From: Bacteroidota bacterium
Lineage (GTDB): Bacteria > Bacteroidota > Bacteroidia > B-17B0 > Aurantibacillaceae
Direction: 5' to 3'
Assembly: GCA_018267475.1 (NCBI GenBank)
Contig: JAFDYI010000024.1
Span: 1 to 64,000 of the forward strand
Length of the DNA: 64,000 nt
Shown here: positions 43,712-52,736 of the stretch, in pieces
Layout of the letters: every line of letters starts with the position of its first letter
Numbering within the stretch: the first letter of the stretch is position 1
Translations under genes and position numbers: made by a program
The notes under the pieces: model-generated
Told to the model about the DNA's origin: nothing
The model's database searches: none
The model's input: the letters and a program-made list of their open reading frames with translations, nothing else

Positions 43712-44216
43712 TTTTAAACAACGACTAACTAAAATAACCACCTTGATTTTTGATGTAGATGGCGTACTAAGCGATGGTAAAGTATTTTTTATGCCGGACG
43801 GGACCCCTGTGCGAAACCTAAATATGAAAGACAGCTACGCCTTACAACTTGCTGTAAAAAAAGGTTTTAGAGTGCTTATTATTACGGGAGGCAATTCGGA
43901 AGTACTCAAAAAATCGTTACACACTTTAGGTATTGAGCATGTATTTTTAAAACAACACGACAAACTCAGCTGCTATAAAGATTGCATGGCCGAATTTGAA
44001 TTTACCGATGAACAAGCTCTATATATGGGCGACGACCTGCCCGATTATGAAACGATGCAGCGCGTACATATAGCTTGTTGTCCAAACGATGCCGTTTCTG
44101 AAATAAAAAAAATATGCATCTATATATCCGACAAAAAAGGAGGAGATGGCTGTGTACGCGACATTATAGAACAAGTATTGCGGTCTCAACAAAAATGGGA
44201 AATTACCCATTGGTAA
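43701..44216 (+). CDS. kdsC: KdsC-like HAD phosphatase
   Basis: 171-residue HAD enzyme of the KdsC type: IFDVDGVLSDGKVFF (nucleophile Asp and second Asp), VLIITGGNSEVLKK, and YMGDDLPDYETMQ (late metal-binding Asp). No cap domain, as in tetrameric Kdo-8-phosphate phosphatases that release Kdo for lipopolysaccharide. The neighbouring kdsA and kdsB are absent, so another phospho-sugar is possible. Confidence 0.82.
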   Translation: MSANFKQRLTKITTLIFDVDGVLSDGKVFFMPDGTPVRNLNMKDSYALQLAVKKGFRVLIITGGNSEVLKKSLHTLGIEHVFLKQHDKLSCYKDCMAEFEFTDEQALYMGDDLPDYETMQRVHIACCPNDAVSEIKKICIYISDKKGGDGCVRDIIEQVLRSQQKWEITHW

Positions 44217-44246
44217 AACCACAAAAAACATCTATTTTTGATGTAC

Positions 44247-45197
44247 ATGAATCTAAAAAATTTCATACATTTAATTCGATACAAAAATTTATTAATTATA
44301 GCACTCACCATGCTGACCATGCAATTAGGAGTAGTAAACCCCTTGCTTCTAAAAAATGAAACGCAGCCTTTTTGTTCCATGCACTTAATCTTGCTTGTTG
44401 CCAGTACCCTTTTAATAGCGGCTTCCGGTTACATCATCAATGATTATTTTGACGTAAAAACAGATAAAATAAACAAGCCCGACAAAACCTACATAGATAA
44501 AGGAGTGAAACGCCGCGTAGCTATTATTATGCATGTTTTTTTTAATAGTTTAGGCATCCTTATATCTGCCTATTTATCCTACAAAAAACAAAATATATGG
44601 CTGCTTCTATTTTCTGTTTTAGCAGTAGTTTTATTATGGTTTTATTCTACCCATTTAAAAAAACAATTGGCTATTGGCAATGTAGTAGTAGCCCTCCTCA
44701 CAGCCCTCATACCGCTTCAAGTGCTTTGTTTAAATATATATCCTTTTATACAAAAAAACGGATATCCTATTCCCGGTACTTATTTGCCTTCCATAATAGC
44801 AAGCGTTTGTTTTTCTATTTTTGCATTTTTACTATCTATGGTAAGAGAAATAATAAAAGACATAGAAGATTACGAAGGAGATTACGCCACGGGCTGCAAA
44901 ACCATACCTATTGTTTGGGGTATAAAAGCCTCAAAAGCATTGATAGCAGGCCTTATCAGCAATACGGTGTTGTTGCTGTTGTTTTCTTTTTACAAACTAT
45001 ATCAATTGCACTTTAATATGCTTTCATTGTATTTATTTTTTTGTGTACTTAGTCCTTTATTTTATTTATTTTTTAAACTCTATAAAGCACAAAACAAACA
45101 ACATTACGGGAGTATTAGTAAATGGCTAAAATTTATTATGATTTCAGGTATTTTATCAACAGTACTTATTTATCTTTCTTGTTATGGATATATGTAA
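44247..45197 (+). CDS. UbiA-family prenyltransferase
   Basis: About 316 residues with eight or nine transmembrane helices. Two aspartate-rich Mg-prenyl-diphosphate motifs are visible: NDYFDVKTDKINKPDK (near residue 65) and DIEDYEGDYATGCKT (near 210). These fit UbiA enzymes such as geranylgeranylglycerol-phosphate transferase-type proteins of Bacteroidetes. The acceptor is unknown. ATG 44247 is preferred over 44241 because a -7-like TATTTTTG (44233-44240) touches the latter. Confidence 0.85.
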   Translation: MNLKNFIHLIRYKNLLIIALTMLTMQLGVVNPLLLKNETQPFCSMHLILLVASTLLIAASGYIINDYFDVKTDKINKPDKTYIDKGVKRRVAIIMHVFFNSLGILISAYLSYKKQNIWLLLFSVLAVVLLWFYSTHLKKQLAIGNVVVALLTALIPLQVLCLNIYPFIQKNGYPIPGTYLPSIIASVCFSIFAFLLSMVREIIKDIEDYEGDYATGCKTIPIVWGIKASKALIAGLISNTVLLLLFSFYKLYQLHFNMLSLYLFFCVLSPLFYLFFKLYKAQNKQHYGSISKWLKFIMISGILSTVLIYLSCYGYM

Positions 45198-45756
45198 ACA
45201 CAATCTTATTCTAGGCTCGGCTTCGCCTCGCCGAAAACAACTACTAGAAGATGCCGGTTTTTTGTGCAAAACAACCCCTATCAACGCCGAAGAGAGCTTT
45301 CCTGCTCACCTGCAAGCGCAAGAAATACCTTTATATTTAGCTCATAAAAAGGCAAGCAACTACCCTTTTCCGCTAAAAGAAAACGATGTATTGATTACTG
45401 CTGATACCGTAGTTTGGGTTAAAAATACCGTGCTAAACAAACCTGAAAACGAGCTGGAGGCCAAGCAAATGTTGCAGATTCTATCCGGAAAAAAGCATCA
45501 AGTTTTTACGGGAGTTTGCCTCACTTCTAGCAAAAAACAAGTTTCTTTTTACGATGAAACCACTGTTTTTTTTAAAACCTTAACCGAACAAGAAATTATT
45601 TTTTACATTCGAAAATACCAACCTTTTGACAAAGCCGGAAGCTATGGAGCGCAAGACTGGATGGGGCTTACAAGCATTACGCGCCTGGAAGGAAGTTATT
45701 TTAACGTGATGGGATTGCCAACGCATAAACTGTACGAGCATCTGCAGCAATTTTAG
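45184..45756 (+). CDS. maf: Maf-family nucleotide pyrophosphatase
   Basis: 190-residue house-cleaning enzyme. It begins CKHNLILGSASPRRKQLLEDA with the SxSPRR motif, followed by AEESFP, LITADTVVW and the KAGSYGAQDWMG loop. Members hydrolyse non-canonical or modified NTPs and inhibit septum formation. It overlaps the prenyltransferase gene by 14 nt, so it is translated from the same mRNA. Confidence 0.92.
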   Translation: MDICKHNLILGSASPRRKQLLEDAGFLCKTTPINAEESFPAHLQAQEIPLYLAHKKASNYPFPLKENDVLITADTVVWVKNTVLNKPENELEAKQMLQILSGKKHQVFTGVCLTSSKKQVSFYDETTVFFKTLTEQEIIFYIRKYQPFDKAGSYGAQDWMGLTSITRLEGSYFNVMGLPTHKLYEHLQQF

Positions 45757-45791
45757 CGTCAAACGGCAGCACTATATTAGTAGTTTATTTC

Positions 45792-45799
45792 TACTTTTG
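45792..45799 (+). promoter_or_regulatory. -7 element TACTTTTG before ubiD
   Basis: Ends 8 nt before the ubiD ATG. The leader is very short. Confidence 0.5.
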
Positions 45800-45807
45800 C
45801 AGCTACT

Positions 45808-47628
45808 ATGGTTTATACCACTTTGCACGACTGCATACTTGATTTAGAAAAAAAAGGAGATCTTATTCGTATAAAGGAAGAGGTAGATCCTCATTTGGAA
45901 ATGGCCTCTATTCATCTAAGAATACACGAGGCTAAAGGGAAAGCCATACTTTTTGAAAAAATAAAAGAGTGCTCCTACCCTGCCGTTTCCAATTTATTTG
46001 GAACGCTTGATAGAAGTAAATTTATTTTCAGAAATCATTTTTCAGATATAAAAAAACTAATTGATATAAAAAACAACCCTGCTTCTTTTTTTAAAAATGC
46101 AAAATCCTTGTCCCTGCTAAAATCGGCTTATTGTTCACTTCCAAAAAAAATAAACGCTCCGGTATCTCGTTATTTCAAAGAAATAAACATTGACCAATTA
46201 CCCTTAATAAAACACTGGCCTTTAGATGGAGGCGCTTTTATTACCCTGCCTCAAGTTTATAGCGAAGATGTAGAACGTCAGGGAATAAAACATTCTAACT
46301 TGGGCATGTACCGCATTCAGTTGTCGGGCAATCAATACGAACTTAATAAAGAAGTAGGCCTGCACTACCAGTTGCATCGAGGGATAGGGGTGCACCAAAC
46401 GAATGCTAACAAAAAAAATATCCCTTTAAAAGTTTCTGTTTTTGTGGGAGGCCCTCCTTCACATACCTTAGCCGCGGTAATGCCTCTTCCGGAAGGAATG
46501 AGCGAACTTAATTTTGCCGGAGCGCTTGGTGGGCGCAGGTTTAGATACACATATCATGAAGGGTATTGCATTTCATTAGATGCCGATTTTGTTATTACGG
46601 GAGAGGTATATCCAAATGAAAATAAACCCGAAGGCCCTTTTGGCGATCACTTAGGCTACTACAGTCTTACTCACCTTTTTCCGGTGATGCGTATCCATAA
46701 AGTATTTGCAAAAAAAGAAAAAGCCATTTGGCCTTTTACGGTAGTAGGGCGCCCTCCACAAGAAGATACCGCCTTCGGAAACCTTATTCATGAGCTTAGC
46801 GGCAACGCACTTGCTAATGAAATACACGGACTAAAATCATTACACGCAGTAGATGCCGCCGGGGTACACCCTTTGCTGTTAGCCGTTGGTAGCGAACGTT
46901 ACACGCCCTACATAGCAGAAAAAAAGCCCAGCGAAATTCTTACTATTGCTAATAAAATTTTAGGAACAGGACAACTAAGCCTAGCCAAATATCTTTTTAT
47001 TACCGCTGATGAACAAACAACAGTTGCAACCCAAAAGCAACTATCTGCCCACAATATAGAGGCCTTTTTGATACATTGCTTAGAACGTCTTGATTTCTCA
47101 AGAGATATTCACTTTTATACTAAAACCAGTATAGACACCTTAGATTATTCCGGTACTGACCTAAACAGCGGAAGTAAAGTAGTTTTAGCCGCCTACGGCA
47201 AACCCATACGTAAACTATGTACAGCGGTACCTGCTTTTTTAAAAAATAAAAAAACACGTTTGGTTATGCCCGGCGTAATTGCTATGCAAGAATCTTGTTT
47301 TACTTCCTACCAAGAAGCCAAAGAAGAAATAAAAAAAATATGCGCGCAATTAGAGGAGGAAAAAAGAGAAGATATAGCTCTTGTGGTATTATGTGACGAC
47401 GAGGGTTTTGTAGCGCAAAATTTAAATAATTTTTTGTGGGTTACTTTTACCCGAAGCAACCCATCGCATGATATATACGGCGTTAATGCCGGCACAGATC
47501 ATAAACACTGGACCTGTGAAGCTCCTTTAATTATTGATGCCCGAAAAAAACCGCATCACGCCCCTGAGTTAGAAAAAGATGTTTTTATAGAAAAACGAAC
47601 AGATGCTATCCTCTCCAATATTATTTAG
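45808..47628 (+). CDS. UbiD-family decarboxylase
   Basis: 606 residues, the long UbiD form. These enzymes use prenylated FMN to remove or add CO2 on aromatic or alpha,beta-unsaturated acids, including a menaquinone/ubiquinone precursor. Typical segments are HYQLHRGIGVHQTNANKKN, VFVGGPPSHTLAAVMPLPEG, ENKPEGPFGDHLGYYS and FTVVGRPPQEDTAFGNLIH. The acidic residues needed for decarboxylation lie in PEGPFGDH. No UbiX was seen. It has its own promoter but follows the UbiA-family gene by 0.6 kb. Confidence 0.9.
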   Translation: MVYTTLHDCILDLEKKGDLIRIKEEVDPHLEMASIHLRIHEAKGKAILFEKIKECSYPAVSNLFGTLDRSKFIFRNHFSDIKKLIDIKNNPASFFKNAKSLSLLKSAYCSLPKKINAPVSRYFKEINIDQLPLIKHWPLDGGAFITLPQVYSEDVERQGIKHSNLGMYRIQLSGNQYELNKEVGLHYQLHRGIGVHQTNANKKNIPLKVSVFVGGPPSHTLAAVMPLPEGMSELNFAGALGGRRFRYTYHEGYCISLDADFVITGEVYPNENKPEGPFGDHLGYYSLTHLFPVMRIHKVFAKKEKAIWPFTVVGRPPQEDTAFGNLIHELSGNALANEIHGLKSLHAVDAAGVHPLLLAVGSERYTPYIAEKKPSEILTIANKILGTGQLSLAKYLFITADEQTTVATQKQLSAHNIEAFLIHCLERLDFSRDIHFYTKTSIDTLDYSGTDLNSGSKVVLAAYGKPIRKLCTAVPAFLKNKKTRLVMPGVIAMQESCFTSYQEAKEEIKKICAQLEEEKREDIALVVLCDDEGFVAQNLNNFLWVTFTRSNPSHDIYGVNAGTDHKHWTCEAPLIIDARKKPHHAPELEKDVFIEKRTDAILSNII

Positions 47629-47636
47629 GAGACAAA

Positions 47637-49622
47637 TTACTTAGGCAACATCGCATATTGGTCGCGGTAATAAAGAGCTCGGGTGCTGTCCTTTACTTCT
47701 AGTAATTTACCAAACAAGTATTGTGCTAATTCTTTGTTAGGCGAAAGAGTAAAGGCCTGTTCCAAGTGTTTTATTCCTTGCAGTGTATCGCCCGTTAGCA
47801 TTAAACAATTTCCGTATTGAGCGGTAAATAAATAATTATCGGGCATGTTTGCGTAAGCCTCTTTTGCTAAAGGAAGTGCGAGGGCATAATTTTTTTGTTC
47901 AAACAACATCTCTATCAAGGCTTTGTACGAATTGTATTGTTGTGGGTTTTGAAAAGTAGCTATTCTATAATTAATGTAGGCATCTTTAAAATTACGAATA
48001 TATCTATAATAGTTAGCTAAATTTTCGTGGGCTTGGGGGTATGGGCGCGGGCTGTGCCTTAAAGCTAATTTAAAGTATTTTTCAGCTAGTTGATACTGCC
48101 CTTTGTAGGAATATATTAAAGCGCCGGCGTTATTAAACGCTGAAAAAATAGTAGAATCGTTGCTCAAAGCATATTGGTAACAATTTAATATATTATCTAC
48201 CAAAAATTGCTTGGTATATTGTGGCCCCCCACCTATCCCTGTATTTAGTATTTCATAATATTTATTGCCTAACATATTACTGGCTCCTACCGATTTGGGT
48301 TCGTATTGCTGATCGTTTTCGTATAAAGAAAGTTCGCTTTTCCAATTGCTGTTTCGTTGCCAATCGCGCAACAAAAAAAGAAACAGAACGATTGTTAAAT
48401 ACACCATCGGTTTTTGAAAAAAATCAGAAAGGGCTATTTTTGATGGAACCGTTTTATACAAAGAAAACAAAACCGACACAATAAACATGACAAAGCCTGC
48501 CGAAGCTATAAAACAAAGTCGTTCGCCTACGATACCCGCCAGTGGTTTAAACAAATTAACAATAGCTGCCATGGATAACAAAAAGAAAAGCAGGCTAAAT
48601 AAAGATATTTTGCTTTTCTTTTTGTAGCAAAACCAAATAGAAAAAAACAAAAAAGCAATTCCTATTAAAACATCAACATCAAACAAATTTTGATGAAGTG
48701 TTTGTAAGGGATAACCGTAATAATAGCGCAACGGGTGCGGAAAAAAGAGCAGTTTGGTGTAAATGCCAAACGATTTTAAGGCAAAAGGTATTTTTTCTAT
48801 AAAAGGCAGATGCGCCCCATACAACGGGTTTTCAAAATGATAATCAAAACGTATCTCTTCTTCGCCTGAAGTCATGTATTTTCTTACTTGTAAGTAAGAA
48901 ACGTACACAAGCGCTAAGGCTCCCAACACATAAGCTATTTGCTTTTTGCTTATTTTAGTATAAAAAACAGCTATAAGCGGTATTAAAACTAAAGCTAAAA
49001 TGGCCGAAACTTTACTAAAAAAACCCAGTAAAATAAACAACGCGCACCATAGCGCGTATTGCCCTTTTTTTTCTTCAACAAAACGCAAAAAATGCAAAAA
49101 AGACAAAAAAACAAAAAGGGCTACCAACAACTCGTCTCTACATTTAATATTGTTTACTACCTCGGTATGAATGGGATGAGCTAAAAACAAAATACCACAA
49201 ACCAAAGCAAACACTTGAGCATAGGGATTCTCGCCCATTATTTTTTTAATAAAAAGAAACAGACAAAAAACAACCAAAGCATATACTAATAAGTTAATAA
49301 AGTGATCTATGCGCGGCGATTGCCCCCATATAGAATACTCAATAGCAAACATAGTAACAGTAAGAGGCCGGTAGTCGTAGTTAGTGCCCTTGCCGTGCCC
49401 ATAGTGGGTACGCCATATCTTAGGTATGGCTTTTACACCTTGCGAAACCAATTCATTATTAGGTTTGTAATTTTTTTCATTTCCTTTTACTGGGTAATTC
49501 GTTACGGTAACATACATATCATCTAAGCTATAACCGTTAACTAAGCTATTTCCATAAAAGAGCAAGGTTAGCGCTAAAAAAAAGTGAAATACATTGATAT
49601 TAGAAGATAGTATTTTTTTCAT
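47637..49622 (-). CDS. Membrane glycosyltransferase-like protein with C-terminal TPRs (TMTC-like)
   Basis: 661 residues. The N-terminal ~420 residues contain about ten helices. The first loop YSLDDMYVTV carries the paired Asp typical of GT-C mannosyltransferases, and the motif LAHPIHTEVVNNIKCRDELL is like the HPIHTExV...GRxELL block of TMTC proteins. TPR repeats follow (AEKYFKLALRHSPRPYPQAH, DAYINYRIATFQNP and others). Periplasmic O-mannosylation is the family model; the substrate is unknown. It converges on ubiD with 8 nt between the stops. Confidence 0.75.
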   Translation of the reverse strand: MKKILSSNINVFHFFLALTLLFYGNSLVNGYSLDDMYVTVTNYPVKGNEKNYKPNNELVSQGVKAIPKIWRTHYGHGKGTNYDYRPLTVTMFAIEYSIWGQSPRIDHFINLLVYALVVFCLFLFIKKIMGENPYAQVFALVCGILFLAHPIHTEVVNNIKCRDELLVALFVFLSFLHFLRFVEEKKGQYALWCALFILLGFFSKVSAILALVLIPLIAVFYTKISKKQIAYVLGALALVYVSYLQVRKYMTSGEEEIRFDYHFENPLYGAHLPFIEKIPFALKSFGIYTKLLFFPHPLRYYYGYPLQTLHQNLFDVDVLIGIAFLFFSIWFCYKKKSKISLFSLLFFLLSMAAIVNLFKPLAGIVGERLCFIASAGFVMFIVSVLFSLYKTVPSKIALSDFFQKPMVYLTIVLFLFLLRDWQRNSNWKSELSLYENDQQYEPKSVGASNMLGNKYYEILNTGIGGGPQYTKQFLVDNILNCYQYALSNDSTIFSAFNNAGALIYSYKGQYQLAEKYFKLALRHSPRPYPQAHENLANYYRYIRNFKDAYINYRIATFQNPQQYNSYKALIEMLFEQKNYALALPLAKEAYANMPDNYLFTAQYGNCLMLTGDTLQGIKHLEQAFTLSPNKELAQYLFGKLLEVKDSTRALYYRDQYAMLPK

Positions 49623-49688
49623 AAAAGATAACCTTGCTAAGGTAAAAATAATTTTTGTTACAAAGTGCTACTAAGCACAAAACTTTAG

Positions 49689-49696
49689 TATATTTG
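49689..49696 (+). promoter_or_regulatory. -7 element TATATTTG, 5 nt before the KAS III cluster
   Basis: Consensus -7 box directly before the ATG at 49702. A GTG at 49696 overlaps it and is rejected. Confidence 0.6.
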
Positions 49697-49701
49697 TGCT
49701 A

Positions 49702-50682
49702 ATGTCGGTTTTTATACAAGATATTGCAGTTTATTACCCTGAAAAAGTCCTCACCAACAAGGAACTAGCCCTTGCTTTCAATACCGAAGAAGATCTTATT
49801 CTCAAAAATACGGGCATCAAGAAGCGCTACATATCTGCTCCATACGAGATAGCCTCTGATATGGCGGTAAAGGCAGCCGAAAAATTATTTGAATCAAAGA
49901 ATATCAACAAAAACGATATAGATTTTCTTATTTTTTGTTCTGAATGTCTTGATTATATCGCGCCGGCCAGCAGTTGTATTATACAAGATCGGTTACAACT
50001 AAGCAAAAACATAGGATGTATTGATATTCCGTATGGTTGTTCCGGTTATATATATGGCTTAGGCATGGCTCACGCATTGCTTGAATCGGGTATGGCAAAA
50101 ACCATTTTGTTTCTAACATCAGAAACATCTACTAAAGTCATTGCTGCCTCTAACTTTGAATTACGTAGTATTTTTAGCGATATAGCTACCGCCAACCTGT
50201 TGCTAACAAAAGACAGCAAACAACATTTTGTTTTTGGTACCGATGGTTCTGGGCATAAAAACCTATTGGCAAATTATAGCGGTTTTAGAAATGCGGCCGA
50301 CTGCAACAGAACCACTAAGTCTGAACTACTAAACGGAGAGATGAAAATGAACGGGACTGAAATTTTTTTGTTTGCCGCAAAAACAGTTCCAAAATTGGTG
50401 CAAGACGTGCTTAGCAAACACCATTGCACGCTAGATGAGGTGGATTTATTTGTGTTTCATCAAGCCAGTTATTTTTTGTTAGAAATACTTCGGAAAAAAA
50501 TAAAAATACCTAAAGAGAAATTTTTTTGTAATATTGAGCAAGTAGGAAACTCTGTATCTTCAACCATTCCGGTAGCTTTGCATCAGGCCGAACAACAAGG
50601 CGTGCTAAAACGAGGTATGAAAGTGCTATTAGCCGGGTTTGGCATAGGATACAGCTGGGGAGGAACCATAATAACGTACTAA
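49702..50682 (+). CDS. 3-oxoacyl-ACP synthase III-like condensing enzyme, first copy
   Basis: 326-residue thiolase-fold protein of the FabH type. Catalytic Cys in DIPYGCSGYIYGLGMAHALL, His in FVFHQASYFLLEILRKK and Asn in NIEQVGNSVSSTIPVAL, so the Cys-His-Asn triad is complete. FabH proteins start fatty acid chains; duplicated copies beside a dedicated ACP usually serve special acyl chains rather than housekeeping. First gene of the accessory cluster; ACP follows after 5 nt. Confidence 0.88.
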   Translation: MSVFIQDIAVYYPEKVLTNKELALAFNTEEDLILKNTGIKKRYISAPYEIASDMAVKAAEKLFESKNINKNDIDFLIFCSECLDYIAPASSCIIQDRLQLSKNIGCIDIPYGCSGYIYGLGMAHALLESGMAKTILFLTSETSTKVIAASNFELRSIFSDIATANLLLTKDSKQHFVFGTDGSGHKNLLANYSGFRNAADCNRTTKSELLNGEMKMNGTEIFLFAAKTVPKLVQDVLSKHHCTLDEVDLFVFHQASYFLLEILRKKIKIPKEKFFCNIEQVGNSVSSTIPVALHQAEQQGVLKRGMKVLLAGFGIGYSWGGTIITY

Positions 50683-50687
50683 AATAT

Positions 50688-50927
50688 ATGATAACCGTAG
50701 AAGAATTTACCAAAAACCTAGAAGCTGAGTTTGAAGAGATAAAAACCGGCACGCTTACACCCACTATGCACTACCGCCAGATACCCGGTTGGAGCAGTAT
50801 GTATGCTTTAATTATTATTGCTTTTGTGGATACGCATTTTGAAGTGCAACTAAATGCCACCGATTTAAAAAATGCGCAAACCATACAAGATTTATATACC
50901 ATTGTACTATCTAAGCAGCAAGCATAA
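50688..50927 (+). CDS. Dedicated acyl carrier protein
   Basis: 79 residues with the ACP helical layout. The pantetheine attachment site reads GWSSM (residues 34-38) where most ACPs have DSL, leaving Ser37 as the likely carrier. IIIAFVDTHFEVQL and the end TIQDLYTIVLSK are typical. It lies 5 nt after one KAS III gene and 2 nt before the next, so it is the shared carrier for both. Confidence 0.85.
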   Translation: MITVEEFTKNLEAEFEEIKTGTLTPTMHYRQIPGWSSMYALIIIAFVDTHFEVQLNATDLKNAQTIQDLYTIVLSKQQA

Positions 50928-50929
50928 AA

Positions 50930-51988
50930 ATGGCTTTGTTTAATACCCATAACGTTTCTATAAAAGGTATAGCAGCTTGCGTGCCAAAAGAAAAAATACG
51001 TACTGCAGACTATCCTTATTTTTCGGAAGCAGAAAAAGATTTGTTCATAAAAAATGTAGGTATTAAAGAAAGGCGAGTAGCACCAAGCAACATAGCTACC
51101 TCTGATATGTGCTTTTTTGCCGCAGAAAAATTGATACAAAAATTACAGTGGAACAAAGACGAAATTAGCTGCTTGGTATTTGTATCGCAATCGCCTGATT
51201 ATTTTTTGCCGGCTACCTCCATTCTGCTACAACACCGCCTGGCTCTAAATAAAAACACCATGGCTTTTGATGTAAATTTAGGTTGCTCCGGTTACATATA
51301 CGGCTTGCAGCTTCTTTCAACATTGGTAGCTACGGGGCAAATAAAAAAAGCACTGCTCTTAGTAGGAGATAAATCCACCCTATCTACACATATAGAAGAT
51401 AAAAGCACCTACCCTTTGTTTGGCGATGCGGGCAGCGCTACCGCCATTGAGTTTGACGAAAAAGCACACCCCATATATTTTAATTTGCAAAGCGATGGAA
51501 GCGGCGAAGATGCTATAAAAATACTAGATGGAGGCGCAAGAAACTCCGTACGCCCAGATACCTTTAATATACAAGAAATAGAACCCGGCATAAAACGCAG
51601 CCGAAGACATCTGCAACTGCAAGGCGTTGACGTTTTTAACTTTGCGCTGCGCGAAGTTGCCCCTAACATAAATCAGCTATTACCATTTTCTCATGTAGAA
51701 AAAGAAAAAATAGATTTTTTTGTTTTCCATCAAGCCAACAAATTGATGAATGAAAGCGTTCGTAAAAAGTTAAAAATTGAATTAGAAAAAACGCCTTATT
51801 CTATTGATGAATTTGGCAATACAAGCTCCGCGTCTATTCCGCTAACTATGATAACTCGCTTGAAAAACCAATTAGAAAATAAAAAAAACACCATGCTGTT
51901 GTCGGGCTTTGGAGTGGGTTATTCTTGGGCATCGTGCATACTTACCGTCAACAACCCTATTTGCTGCGATTTAATAGAAATAGAATGA
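50930..51988 (+). CDS. 3-oxoacyl-ACP synthase III-like condensing enzyme, second copy
   Basis: 352 residues, also with Cys-His-Asn: DVNLGCSGYIYGLQLLST, FVFHQANKLMNESVRKK and IDEFGNTSSASIPLTM. The sequence clearly differs from the first copy and is slightly longer. It begins 2 nt after the ACP gene and its stop overlaps the SDR start by 4 nt (ATGA). Two different condensing enzymes with one ACP suggest priming plus extension, or two alternative acyl products. Confidence 0.88.
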   Translation: MALFNTHNVSIKGIAACVPKEKIRTADYPYFSEAEKDLFIKNVGIKERRVAPSNIATSDMCFFAAEKLIQKLQWNKDEISCLVFVSQSPDYFLPATSILLQHRLALNKNTMAFDVNLGCSGYIYGLQLLSTLVATGQIKKALLLVGDKSTLSTHIEDKSTYPLFGDAGSATAIEFDEKAHPIYFNLQSDGSGEDAIKILDGGARNSVRPDTFNIQEIEPGIKRSRRHLQLQGVDVFNFALREVAPNINQLLPFSHVEKEKIDFFVFHQANKLMNESVRKKLKIELEKTPYSIDEFGNTSSASIPLTMITRLKNQLENKKNTMLLSGFGVGYSWASCILTVNNPICCDLIEIE

Positions 51989-52734
51989 ACCTGCAAGGAA
52001 AACATATTTTAATAACAGGTGCCTCGGCCGGTATAGGCAGGCAAACAGCCATAGACGCCTCTTTACAAGGAGCACAGCTTACCATTACCGGTCGTAATGA
52101 AAAAGAATTGCAGCACACGCTGCAACAATTATCAGGAAAAGGACACAGCCTTTTGGTTGCTGATTTAAAAAAAGAAGCAGAAATAAAACATATAAGTAAT
52201 CAAATAAAGCCTTTAGACGGCATAGTACATGGTGCAGGCATTGTAAAACCGGTTCCGGTAAAATTCATACAAGCTGCGCAAATAGAAGATGTTTTTTCTA
52301 TAAACTTTATTTCGGTGGTACTTTTAAATGCACAACTACTGCAACAAAAAAAAATAAACAACGGAGCATCAGTAGTATTGCTATCCACCATCTCTACCTT
52401 ACACCCATACTTTGGAGGCGGCATTTATATTGCCTCAAAAGCAGCTTTAGAAGGCTATGGAAAAACATTAGCTTTAGAGTTATTGCAAAAAAAAATACGA
52501 GTAAACATATTACAACCGGCTATGGTAAAAACAGCCATCTACCAATCAACTATAGAAACCGCTTTTAATGAAGAAGAAATGAAAAAGTACGAAAATCAAT
52601 ACCCTTTAGGCATTGGCAACCCAAACGATGTATCTGAAGCCATTTGCTATTTGTTATCCGAAAAATCAAAATGGATTACCGGCACCTCTATTCCTATGGA
52701 TGGAGGCTTGCTTTTAGGTTCTTTAAAATCATAA
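51985..52734 (+). CDS. Short-chain dehydrogenase/reductase (FabG-like)
   Basis: 249 residues with the NAD(P) loop TGASAGIGRQTA and the active-site Ser/Tyr/Lys in LLSTISTLHPYFGGGIYIAS, where YIASK is the Tyr-xxx-Lys. The usual NNAG is replaced by HGAG. C-terminal GTSIPMDGGLLLG is normal for the family. In this setting it probably reduces the 3-oxoacyl-ACP made by the KAS III pair. The start (ATG 51985) overlaps the KAS stop. It ends 2 nt before the glycosyltransferase start. Confidence 0.85.
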   Translation: MNLQGKHILITGASAGIGRQTAIDASLQGAQLTITGRNEKELQHTLQQLSGKGHSLLVADLKKEAEIKHISNQIKPLDGIVHGAGIVKPVPVKFIQAAQIEDVFSINFISVVLLNAQLLQQKKINNGASVVLLSTISTLHPYFGGGIYIASKAALEGYGKTLALELLQKKIRVNILQPAMVKTAIYQSTIETAFNEEEMKKYENQYPLGIGNPNDVSEAICYLLSEKSKWITGTSIPMDGGLLLGSLKS

Positions 52735-52736
52735 AA

